A stretch of 22,052 bases of DNA, from contig DHJF01000032.1 of assembly GCA_002404195.1 (NCBI GenBank), positions 1 to 22,052 on the forward strand, written 5' to 3'. Numbering within the stretch: the stretch's first letter is position 1; each line of letters begins with the position of its first letter. This DNA is from Candidatus Saccharibacteria bacterium UBA4727. GTDB lineage: Bacteria > Patescibacteriota > Saccharimonadia > Saccharimonadales > Saccharimonadaceae. The notes beneath the pieces were generated by a model. That model saw only the letters and a list, made by a program, of their open reading frames with translations. It was not told the origin of the DNA and made no database searches. The position numbers and the translations under genes are program-made. Positions 7,491 to 13,254 of this stretch are shown one piece after another.

Positions 7491-7578
7491 TAGCGGCGCT
7501 ATGACATTAGAAGTGAATCAGTCACCCCTGTTAATTGGTTTGAGTCCTCTAAGGTGTTTCGGCAGCGGTACGGTTTTT
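7478..7578 (+). repeat. 13-bp direct repeat bounding an 88-bp segment unique to copy A
   Basis: CGGTACGGTTTTT occurs at 7478-7490 and 7566-7578, but only once in copy B (8927-8939). The 88 bp from 7491 to 7578 is therefore extra in copy A, or was lost from copy B by recombination between the short repeats. The segment contains GGTTTGAGTCCT (7537-7548), identical to 12 nt of the tRNA-Pro T-arm. Confidence 0.6.
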
Positions 7579-7667
7579 CGAGATAGCTACCACAGCACCC
7601 CACCTCTTGTGGATGTACCACAGCTGTTGTGCGGCAAGCAAAAGCGAGCGGAGTAGCCGCATATCCA

Positions 7668-7696
7668 TTGCCAGAGTACCGCTTATGCCCTATATT
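7668..7696 (+). promoter_or_regulatory. Sigma70-type promoter of pilin 1
   Basis: TTGCCA (7668-7673), 17-bp spacer, TATATT (7691-7696). The pilin ATG is 12 nt downstream, giving a 5' leader of about 5-6 nt. Confidence 0.6.
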
Positions 7697-7708
7697 AATA
7701 ACTGAAAT

Positions 7709-8254
7709 ATGGCTGGGCATTATAAAACATACATAACTCAAAACAAGCAGCGCGGGTTCACTATCGTGGAACTACTGATTGTGATCGTGGTGATCGCCAT
7801 TTTGGCGGCGATTGTGATTGTGGCTTATAACGGGATACAAGAAAGAGCTCGAATTAGTAGCATGCAATCAGATATGCTGACGCTTAACAAGGCAATCCTA
7901 ATGTACTATGCCGAAAATGGAAGCTATCCCATCACACCAACTGGACCCGGCCAGCCATGTGATAGTGGCGCTTGGTGTGGATGGGGACAAAGCACCGGCA
8001 ATGGTCTAATCCCTGGCGTGTCACCAAAATACATTTCCGTAACACCTCAATTACCATCAAATGCGAACGGTGGAATCTCGTATCTATACCGCTCCCCTGC
8101 AGGAACAGACTACAAGCTTATTAGGTACGCCGCGGGCGCTGCATTGAGCCAGAATGAATTAAATGCCGCCGGTTCTCGCCGGACATCGGGCTGCGGTGGC
8201 ACTGATTCGGATCGTTGGGGTTATTGGAGTAGTGATGTTTCGAAATGTTGGTAA
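7709..8254 (+). CDS. Type IV pilin 1 (class III signal, prepilin)
   Basis: The 181-residue prepilin has a 16-residue leader ending QRG, followed by FTIVELLIVIVVIAILAAIV: cleavage by prepilin peptidase after Gly16 and Glu at mature position 5 are as expected. The hydrophobic helix continues into a polar helix (NGIQERARISSMQSDMLTL), then a globular domain with YYAENGSYP, typical of pseudopilins and pilins. Four cysteines (in QPCDSGAWCG, SGCGG and SKCW) could form two disulfides, the last close to the C-terminus. It has its own promoter and an upstream terminator, so it is expressed as a single gene. It would be assembled by the PilB/PilC/PilM/PilN machinery encoded downstream. Major versus minor pilin cannot be decided. 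Confidence 0.93.
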   Translation: MAGHYKTYITQNKQRGFTIVELLIVIVVIAILAAIVIVAYNGIQERARISSMQSDMLTLNKAILMYYAENGSYPITPTGPGQPCDSGAWCGWGQSTGNGLIPGVSPKYISVTPQLPSNANGGISYLYRSPAGTDYKLIRYAAGAALSQNELNAAGSRRTSGCGGTDSDRWGYWSSDVSKCW

Positions 8255-8427
8255 ACTAAACCAAAAAATGCTATTAAACGTAATCTAATTTTTTCCCGCG
8301 AGAGCAAGCCGATACGGACATTACTGCCTAGTCCACACTTTGCGCCACAAGGAGCCCAGCCCTCTGTAGTTGAGAGTCATTCTTCCCCTGAGGATGAAGG
8401 CTTTTCATGCACGCCAGGCACCTATAT

Positions 8428-8805
8428 CTAATTCAACAAGAACAGTCTTGCCGAGTCATAACTACACCCCACCTGCTTCGCGATGTCGCAGATGACCATC
8501 CCCTGCTTCCGGAGTCGGAGAATCGTCTCACCTTGGGCGGCGGTGAGCTTGCGCGACCTAGTGCGCACACCTCGCTCAGCCAGCAGGCGCAGGAAGGTGG
8601 TTTTGGCGATGCCGCTTTCTTTAGCAAGAGCCGTACTCATCTCGCCGGCTTGGTAGCGAGCGACGAGCTGATTGAGTTCGTCGGGTGTGAAGCGATCGGT
8701 CAGGCGGTAGCGATGAGTGGGGTGAGTTGCCTGCTGCGGGCGAGGCCTGGTTCGGCCAGCATCGATCCGCTTCAGTTCTGCTGCGATGGTCGTGAGCTGT
8801 TCCAT
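8428..8805 (-). CDS. Orphan double helix-turn-helix protein 1 (recombinase-C-terminus-like)
   Basis: The 125-residue product holds two tandem HTH units: RFTPDELNQLVARYQAGEMS through FLRLLAERGV (about 38-79) and LTAAQGETILRLRKQGMVIC through SARLFLLN (about 86-125). The pattern resembles the C-terminal DNA-binding repeats of actinobacterial-type serine recombinases and transposase-like HTH_23/Hin domains, but no catalytic domain is present. It lies antisense between pilin 1 and pilin 2 and is paralogous to the broken gene at 9715-10203; a 56-nt block (8648-8703) is identical to 10001-10056. Upstream of ATG 8805 the frame similarity to the paralog continues but is cut by an in-frame TAG, so this copy may be N-terminally shortened. 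Role unknown: a DNA-binding remnant of a mobile element or a regulator of the pilins. Confidence 0.7.
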   Translation of the reverse strand: MEQLTTIAAELKRIDAGRTRPRPQQATHPTHRYRLTDRFTPDELNQLVARYQAGEMSTALAKESGIAKTTFLRLLAERGVRTRSRKLTAAQGETILRLRKQGMVICDIAKQVGCSYDSARLFLLN

Positions 8806-8841
8806 TTTGCGGTAACGCTACTTCGAGTAACATGTCAGGAC

Positions 8842-8939
8842 CTCGACCAATTTAGAATCACTCTCAACAACATTTCGGGAGAATACAGAGGTCTCTGAAG
8901 CAATTCAGCGACCTTTTTCGTGGCTCCGGTACGGTTTTT
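8842..8939 (+). repeat. Pilin-upstream repeat, copy B
   Basis: Near copy of 7393-7490, from CTCGACCAATTTAGAATCA to CGGTACGGTTTTT, upstream of pilin 2. Its left edge, GGACCTCGACCAA, also recurs at 10191-10203 beside the second HTH gene, so each HTH gene begins at the same junction sequence. Confidence 0.85.
8890..8918 (+). terminator. Terminator hairpin in repeat copy B
   Basis: GGTCTCTGAA (8890-8899), GCAA loop, TTCAGCGACC (8904-8913), then five T. One stem position is mismatched compared with copy A. It would stop transcription from pilin 1 before pilin 2. Confidence 0.75.
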
Positions 8940-9022
8940 GAGCTAGCCACACTCACACCGCCACTTCTGTGCGATGCACCGCAGGTGTTATATGAACTGC
9001 AACGGCAAGCGGGCAGTATATC

Positions 9023-9051
9023 TTGACGCTATTGTACTCATGCTTCATAAT
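9023..9051 (+). promoter_or_regulatory. Sigma70-type promoter of pilin 2
   Basis: TTGACG (9023-9028), 17-bp spacer, CATAAT (9046-9051); ATG 11 nt later. Boxes, spacing and much of the spacer are shared with the pilin 3 promoter at 10696-10724. Confidence 0.75.
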
Positions 9052-9062
9052 CACGCGTATAA

Positions 9063-9686
9063 ATGTGGGCTAACATAAAACCGATATCTGAAAGAAATAA
9101 TCGTCGCGGTTTTACGATCGTCGAGCTTTTGATCGTTATTGTGGTCATTGGTATCTTGGCGGCGATTACGATCGTGGCGTACAACGGAGTGCAGCAACGA
9201 GCGCGCAACTCAGCAACATCTGCAGCTGCAAAAGCGTATTACAGTATTTTCTTACAGTACGTTACACAAAATAGCCAACTTCCACCATCACAGGGATCAA
9301 ACACCAACTGGTGTCTCGCCCATCCAGTAAACCAATGTGTGAATGCGGCAGGGAGCGTTAACTGGAGCCGCGATACTACCGTACTTGAACCTGCTCTGCA
9401 GACAATTACCCCGACCCTCCCCGTTCCCGCAATAACCTCTGCAACGGCAACAACCGTTGACCCTAATATGGGATACATACCGTTTCGCGGAGGCACTGCC
9501 AGCCCAACCCTTGACGGAAATAACAGTGCTTTCTTAATTTATATCCTAGAAGGAACAACATCCTGCCCCGTTGGCCCAATTGCATCTGGAGTGTGGCCAA
9601 ACTTTTCGTCGACACCACCCGCATCTGGTAATACATACACCAATAATGGCTTGTCGGTCTGCTGGATACCGTTGCCGAGTAAATAG
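9063..9686 (+). CDS. Type IV pilin 2
   Basis: The 207-residue prepilin begins MWANIKPISERNNRRG, cleaved before FTIVELLIVIVVIGILAAIT, with Glu5 present. The helix continues as AYNGVQQRARNSATSAAAKAYYSIFLQYV, and the globular domain is Thr/Pro/Ala-rich with four cysteines (NWC, NQC, TSC, SVCW). The leader begins MWANI exactly like pilin 3, and the promoter is shared with it, while the head domains are unrelated by eye. The N-terminal helix is almost identical in protein to pilins 1 and 3 but differs at many third codon positions, so the duplications are old. The gene sits between repeat copy B and the broken HTH gene. Confidence 0.93.
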   Translation: MWANIKPISERNNRRGFTIVELLIVIVVIGILAAITIVAYNGVQQRARNSATSAAAKAYYSIFLQYVTQNSQLPPSQGSNTNWCLAHPVNQCVNAAGSVNWSRDTTVLEPALQTITPTLPVPAITSATATTVDPNMGYIPFRGGTASPTLDGNNSAFLIYILEGTTSCPVGPIASGVWPNFSSTPPASGNTYTNNGLSVCWIPLPSK

Positions 9687-9714
9687 AAACGCTACTGCTG
9701 TTATCTAGTTGCCC

Positions 9715-10203
9715 TTAGCCTCCGCCATTTTCCGCTAGAACTGGGGTTGTTTCGTGTCCACCAAATGTCTTGCGTTTCTTCTGATGTAACAAGAAAATCC
9801 TCGCTGTGTCGTAGCTACATCCCACCCGCTTGGCGATCTCTCGGATAACCATCCCCTACTTCCGGAGCCGAAGGATCTCCTGCTCCTTAGCCGGGTTGAG
9901 GCCACGAGGTCTGGTGCCGGCACCATGCTCAGCAAGCAGGCGTAGGAAGGTCAACTTGGCAATGCCCTGCTCACGAGCTAGCGCAGTGCTCATCTCGCCA
10001 GCTTGGTAGCGAGCGACGAGCTGATTGAGTTCGTCGGGTGTGAAGCGATCGGTCAGACGGTAGCGCTGAGTAGGTCGAGCGTTTTTTGCTGGAGGGCGAC
10101 AGAGCTTACCCGCATCTATCCGGTCTAGGGCGTCACGGATGACATCGAACTTGTCGATGATCCAGCGGGCCCGGTTCGAATAACATCCTAGGACCTCGAC
10201 CAA
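9715..10203 (-). pseudogene. Orphan double HTH gene 2, interrupted by an in-frame TAG
   Basis: This is the paralog of the gene at 8428-8805. From a possible TTG start at 10203 (no in-frame ATG before the first HTH; the frame is closed about 30 nt further upstream by TAA) it reads VEVLGCYSNRARWIIDKFDV, then the first HTH, and the second HTH up to EILRLRK. A TAG at 9856-9858 then replaces the CAG (Gln) found in copy 1. Beyond it the frame continues as GMVIREIAKRVGCSYDTARI plus about 22 extra residues to a TAA at 9715-9717, so the sequence after the stop is still protein-like and the break looks recent. Alternatively the 115-residue product is functional with one complete HTH. It is antisense, between pilins 2 and 3. 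Confidence 0.65.
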
Positions 10204-10240
10204 ATAAAAAGACCGTCTTGTACGGTCTCTTTATTTGGTC
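10198..10240. terminator. Bidirectional terminator-like palindrome
   Basis: Outer arms GACCAAATAAA (10198-10208) and TTTATTTGGTC (10230-10240) are perfect inverses, as are inner arms GACCGT (10211-10216) and ACGGTC (10222-10227) around CTTGT. A-rich and T-rich flanks allow termination in either direction. It replaces, at the HTH 2/pilin 3 junction, the terminator carried by repeats A and B at the other junctions. The possible TTG start of HTH 2 lies inside its left arm. Confidence 0.7.
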
Positions 10241-10324
10241 TACGCCAGAGATTAGAACCTTTGGCTTTTCTGCCCTAGCCTAAAATAGTCGAAGGTTTGT
10301 GCAGCGAAGGAACTAAGGTAGCCC

Positions 10325-10714
10325 CTACTTACATACACTTCTCACCGAAGCCCTGCGCTGGTACAGTGAGTAAATCAGATTCGGCGCATACACAACCGCC
10401 CGAATGGTCGCAACACCATGACCAGGCCAGATTGTATTCGAATATGCCATATGCGGTTCACTTCCGGCGTCCCGATATAGTTTATTAAGCGATATCGAGT
10501 ATGAGCCTGCTGGAACCGTCGCCTTTTGTCGATATCCCTTCCAGCTATCAGGAATTCCACCCGTAACCTCATATCCATAGCTAATCTCACCGCCACCGCT
10601 ACAAAATACAGCCAGACATACGTGACGACGAATGTTTATACTATCAGGTTTAATGCGATTTGCTAACAGAAATATAACACTCATAGTAGCGCCCATTGAC
10701 GCTACTATACTCAT
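10325..10714 (-). CDS. Uncertain small ORF, divergent from pilin 3
   Basis: I do not recognise this frame of up to 129 residues. It has a short hydrophobic N-terminus (MSVIFLLANR if ATG at about 10684 is used), then a stretch with protein-like composition: GEISYGYEVTGGIPDSWKGY, VPAGSYSISLNKLYRD, IWPGHGVATIRAVVYAPNLI. The first ATG (10714) falls inside the pilin 3 promoter, and no clear minus-strand promoter is seen. It may be a small exported protein, a relic, or a chance frame. The 10241-10682 region holds nothing else I can support apart from a 12-nt match to tRNA-Pro at 10288-10299. Confidence 0.3.
   Translation of the reverse strand: MSIVASMGATMSVIFLLANRIKPDSINIRRHVCLAVFCSGGGEISYGYEVTGGIPDSWKGYRQKATVPAGSYSISLNKLYRDAGSEPHMAYSNTIWPGHGVATIRAVVYAPNLIYSLYQRRASVRSVCK
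10683..10708. promoter_or_regulatory. Inverted repeat over the pilin 3 -35 box (candidate operator)
   Basis: ATAGTAGCG (10683-10691) and CGCTACTAT (10700-10708) are perfect 9-bp inverted arms separated by 8 nt; the -35 box TTGACG (10696-10701) sits between and within them. The left arm is absent at pilin 2, whose promoter is otherwise alike, so this site is specific to pilin 3. Confidence 0.5.
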
Positions 10715-10724
10715 GATTCATAAT
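10696..10724 (+). promoter_or_regulatory. Sigma70-type promoter of pilin 3
   Basis: TTGACG (10696-10701), 17-bp spacer, CATAAT (10719-10724), ATG 11 nt downstream; same design as pilin 2. Confidence 0.75.
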
Positions 10725-10735
10725 CCCCTATAACA

Positions 10736-11293
10736 ATGTGGGCCAACATAAATACATCATCACATAAAAGTGATAGTCGACGCGGCTTTACAATCGTGGA
10801 ACTTCTCATCGTCATCGTCGTCATCGGCATTCTGGCGGCGATAGTGATCGTGGCATATAAGGGCGTTCAGAACCGCGCAACAGACACGCGACGCAAGAGT
10901 GACGTTGTCGCAATCCAGGAAGCACTTGAGTACTACGCGGCGACGAACACCGGGCAGTATCCACCGAGCAACAATGGCAGCACGACCATCAATGCCTTTT
11001 GGTCGACAACTGCTGATGCCAGTTGGGCGGGACTGGTGACAACGATGAAACCGTATACTCCCATACCGAAAGACCCTGTCTCGACACCAAATAGCTGGCT
11101 TGGCGCCAGTGACTACAACTATTCGTATTACAACGCGGCTGGCTCCGCTAACTGTGGTGGACGTATCAAGTATCTATTGGTCTACAAGCTCGCCACCGAG
11201 GCAAACGGTCCGGTCATTCAGGGTGGTTCTTGCCCCGAGGGGAATCAGTTCGACTACGGAGGCATGACGACTGTCAATTATCTTGGTAGCTAG
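10736..11293 (+). CDS. Type IV pilin 3
   Basis: The 185-residue prepilin has a 17-residue leader (MWANINTSSHKSDSRRG) before FTIVELLIVIVVIGILAAIV, with Glu5. After the helix, AYKGVQNRATDTRRKSDVVAIQEALEYYAATNTGQYPPSN matches the common pilin layout of a short helix followed by YP near mature residue 60. The C-terminal part contains PYTPIPKDPVSTP, reminiscent of pseudopilin (GspG-type) PxDPW regions, and only two cysteines (NCGG and SCPEG). This is the most canonical of the three and could be the major pilin, which is inference. It precedes pyrH by 69 nt but has its own promoter and a candidate operator. Confidence 0.93.
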   Translation: MWANINTSSHKSDSRRGFTIVELLIVIVVIGILAAIVIVAYKGVQNRATDTRRKSDVVAIQEALEYYAATNTGQYPPSNNGSTTINAFWSTTADASWAGLVTTMKPYTPIPKDPVSTPNSWLGASDYNYSYYNAAGSANCGGRIKYLLVYKLATEANGPVIQGGSCPEGNQFDYGGMTTVNYLGS

Positions 11294-11347
11294 CAGTTGC
11301 AGCCTGCTGCATTCGGACTTTACCGGAAGATAGACAAACGCACCATC

Positions 11348-11356
11348 TGCTACACT
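11348..11356 (+). promoter_or_regulatory. Extended -10 promoter of pyrH
   Basis: TGCTACACT, 6 nt before ATG 11363. It predicts a leaderless pyrH-tsaC mRNA. A second TATACT (11356-11361) is too close to the ATG to serve as -10. Confidence 0.45.
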
Positions 11357-11362
11357 ATACTC

Positions 11363-12073
11363 ATGACCTATAAACGCGTACTCCTCAAACTTTCAGGTGA
11401 ACAACTAGCAGGCAGCGATGGATCGGGCGGCATTAACCCGGAATTCGTTGGCTGGCTCGCAAAAGAAATTAAAAAAGTAACCGCCGCTGGTATCCAGGTG
11501 GTGATTGTCGTGGGCGGCGGCAACTTCTTACGTGGCGCCACCTTTGCCGGCCACGGCATCGACCGTGCTACGGCCGACTACATGGGGATGCTAGCGACCG
11601 TCATGAATGGCCTGGCGCTAAAAGACATGTTAGAGCATAGCGGCCAACCGACACGCCTGCAAACCAACGTACATATGAACCAAGTTGCCGAACAATTTAT
11701 TCGTTTACGGGCAATCCGGCACCTTGAAAAAGGCCGCGTTGTCGTCGTGGCTGGTGGTCTCGGTAAACCCTACCTCACGACCGATACCGCCTCGGCCTCA
11801 GTTGCACTTGAGCTCGGCTGTGACGTCATCTTAAAAGCCACAAAAGTTGACGGTATCTATGACAAAGACCCGAACAAATTCCCCGACGCCGTCAAGCTCA
11901 ACGCGGTCAGCTTCCAAGAATCAGTCGAAAACGATAGCATCATGGTGATGGACAAAGCCGCTCTCGGCCTCGCCATGGAGCAAAATATGCCCGTCATCGT
12001 TTTTAGACTAGGCGAAGACGATAATATACTAAAAGCAGCGCAGGGCGAAGCGATTGGCACGAAAGTTTCCTAA
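11363..12073 (+). CDS. pyrH: UMP kinase PyrH
   Basis: Phosphorylates UMP to UDP with ATP in pyrimidine nucleotide synthesis; bacterial enzymes are hexamers of the amino-acid-kinase fold. The 236-residue product shows RVLLKLSGEQL at the N-terminus, VVGGGNFLRG, the UMP-binding segment ADYMGMLATVMNGLAL, VHMNQVAEQFIRLRAIRHLEKGR (given here in two parts: VHMNQVAEQF, IRLRAIRHLEKGR), DVILKATKVDGIYDKDP, and a C-terminal LAMEQNMPVIVFRL. A longer frame from a TTG at 11297 would run through the promoter; the homologous N-terminus and the -10 box both place the start at ATG 11363. tsaC follows 13 nt after the stop. In many bacteria pyrH sits with tsf and frr; that context is absent here. Confidence 0.96.
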   Translation: MTYKRVLLKLSGEQLAGSDGSGGINPEFVGWLAKEIKKVTAAGIQVVIVVGGGNFLRGATFAGHGIDRATADYMGMLATVMNGLALKDMLEHSGQPTRLQTNVHMNQVAEQFIRLRAIRHLEKGRVVVVAGGLGKPYLTTDTASASVALELGCDVILKATKVDGIYDKDPNKFPDAVKLNAVSFQESVENDSIMVMDKAALGLAMEQNMPVIVFRLGEDDNILKAAQGEAIGTKVS

Positions 12074-12086
12074 CGACACTCGCTTT

Positions 12087-12632
12087 ATGAACCACACCGA
12101 AGCACTCATTACATTACTTGCCCGCGGCGAGGTCTGCGTTATACAGACCGATACCGTCTACGGCGTCGTGGGTAAACTCAGCTCGCCTGTGGCAGTCGCG
12201 AAAATATACCAACTCAAACAGCGCGACACCACAAAGCCGGTCGGCACAATCTTAGCGGCGTCGATTGCCCAAGTAGCCGCGCTGACAACCAAAAACGTGC
12301 TCACACTTGCCGCGGAGTTTTGGCCTGGCCCAACCAGCGTCATCGTTCCGGCCGACGACACGTACGACTATGCCCACAAAGGCGAGATGAGCCTAGCGGT
12401 TCGTATTCCAGCCGACGACGCTTTGCGGGCACTGCTGATGCAGACCGGTCCGCTGGCGAGCTCCAGCGCTAATCTGCAGAGCCAAGAACCGGCCACGACG
12501 GTTGCCGAGGCGCGAGCTTATTTTCACGACGCCGTACCACTCTACATCGATGGTGGTAATTTATCGGATCGTACGCCATCGCGCATCGTGCGTATTGAAG
12601 AGGATGGTCGGATAACCGTTGTCCGGCCATAG
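12087..12632 (+). CDS. tsaC: TsaC/YrdC-type threonylcarbamoyl-AMP synthase
   Basis: Makes threonylcarbamoyl-AMP from threonine, bicarbonate and ATP, the first step of the t6A37 tRNA modification. The 181-residue product has the YrdC signatures VIQTDTVYGVVGKL, IYQLKQRDTTKPVGTIL (the KxR...K/P nucleotide motif), FWPGPTSVIVPAD, MSLAVRIPAD, and GPLASSSANL. It is the single-domain TsaC size, without the Sua5 C-terminal domain. I chose ATG 12087 rather than the TTG at 12054, which would overlap pyrH and add residues with no family match. tsaE and tsaB, which act in the second step with TsaD, lie about 4.5 kb away on the other strand. Confidence 0.93.
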   Translation: MNHTEALITLLARGEVCVIQTDTVYGVVGKLSSPVAVAKIYQLKQRDTTKPVGTILAASIAQVAALTTKNVLTLAAEFWPGPTSVIVPADDTYDYAHKGEMSLAVRIPADDALRALLMQTGPLASSSANLQSQEPATTVAEARAYFHDAVPLYIDGGNLSDRTPSRIVRIEEDGRITVVRP

Positions 12633-12841
12633 CAATCCATCCATTTCGTACGCCCCCATGAAACATACCAATACCACACCACATAGTCAGCCTGAATAAA
12701 AATGACAACGAGGGCAGGGGAGGGTGGTGGCCCACGACCCCACTACTTGCATGAGCGGCTGATTGCTCAATCACCAACGATTACGTGCAACAACAAGGTT
12801 GGCATTTTATTGTGCGACACATAGGGCACTAGTTAGCGCTC

Positions 12842-13126
12842 TTATTTTCCCCTGACGTTATTCAGCTCGTACAGGTTTAACAGTTCTAACGTTGCCTTTT
12901 GCTGCTGCCATTCATCTCCGGAGGCCAACATACCAGCGGCATGCGCCGTAATGTAGTTCTGAATAACCACTTTGTTCAACGACGCCACCGAGCGCTGAAT
13001 AGCCAAACTTTGGGCCAAGATATCCATGCAATAATCGTCAGATTCAATCATGCGTTGCAGGCCTTCAATTTGACCCCTAATAATTGCCGCGCGGTGTTTG
13101 GTTCGTTTTTTGTAGTCTGCATTCAT
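12842..13126 (-). CDS. CsoR/RcnR-family (DUF156) transcriptional repressor
   Basis: CsoR-family repressors are all-helical dimers/tetramers that bind DNA until a metal ion, formaldehyde or persulfide is sensed. The 94-residue product has the family core HRAAIIRGQIEGLQRMIESDDYCMDIL and ILAQSLAIQRSVASLN (the first shown as overlapping parts HRAAIIRGQIEGLQRM and IESDDYCMDIL). Counting from ATG 13126, the sensor positions are Cys33, Tyr58 and His62, with exactly the +25/+4 spacing of Cu-CsoR (Cys-His-Cys) and RcnR/FrmR (Cys-His-His). The Tyr at the second position is unusual, so the signal is uncertain. A perfect-armed palindrome lies 9 nt upstream and overlaps the gene's own -10 box (TATATA, 13135-13140), indicating autorepression. 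No copper, nickel, formaldehyde or sulfur gene is adjacent. Confidence 0.88.
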   Translation of the reverse strand: MNADYKKRTKHRAAIIRGQIEGLQRMIESDDYCMDILAQSLAIQRSVASLNKVVIQNYITAHAAGMLASGDEWQQQKATLELLNLYELNNVRGK

Positions 13127-13135
13127 ACCATGACT

Positions 13136-13156
13136 ATATACCCCCGGGGGGTATAT
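13136..13156. promoter_or_regulatory. CsoR-type palindromic operator
   Basis: Arms ATATACCCCC and GGGGGTATAT are perfect 10-bp inverses around one central G. The TA-C/G-run-TA pattern matches known CsoR-family operators. The site lies between the repressor gene (starting at 13126, minus) and the EEP hydrolase gene (13255, plus), and overlaps the repressor's probable -10 box. Confidence 0.8.
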
Positions 13157-13238
13157 GCAAAATAACAACTAGTAGAGACCCGTATTCGTTCGATACATTT
13201 AAGATAACGGCATGTCGCCATAATACTAACGTAAAGTC

Positions 13239-13247
13239 TGCTATACT
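13239..13247 (+). promoter_or_regulatory. Extended -10 promoter of the EEP hydrolase gene
   Basis: TGCTATACT, 7 nt before ATG 13255; leaderless start predicted. It lies about 80 bp from the CsoR-type palindrome, rather far for direct repression. Confidence 0.6.
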
Positions 13248-13254
13248 TAGCTCT

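Noticed and set aside
8255..8427. Terminator or small gene after pilin 1
   Set aside because: No stem with a T-run and no convincing short frame could be found.
8407..8898. 163-codon plus-strand frame opposite the first HTH gene
   Set aside because: The minus frame has clear HTH repeats conserved in a paralog; the plus frame matches nothing and crosses repeat copy B.
7393..8939. Insertion sequence bounded by the 98-bp repeats
   Set aside because: The copies are direct, not inverted, there is no transposase catalytic domain between them and no target-site duplication is evident; a module duplication explains them better.
7393..10240. CRISPR array
   Set aside because: Repeats are few, long and unequally spaced, with genes between them, and no cas genes are present.
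11297..11362. TTG-initiated extension of pyrH
   Set aside because: The extra residues are not UMP-kinase-like and contain the probable -10 box; the conserved start is ATG 11363.
12633..12841. Possible gene on the minus strand between tsaC and the CsoR-like gene (12469-12777 frame)
   Set aside because: It overlaps tsaC heavily, has no recognisable motif and low-complexity composition; I see no feature in this 209-bp gap.
13084..13254. Upstream extension of the EEP hydrolase reading frame
   Set aside because: It runs through the CsoR-type palindrome and the TGCTATACT promoter, and the family N-terminus (KITTLNLFG) begins at ATG 13255.
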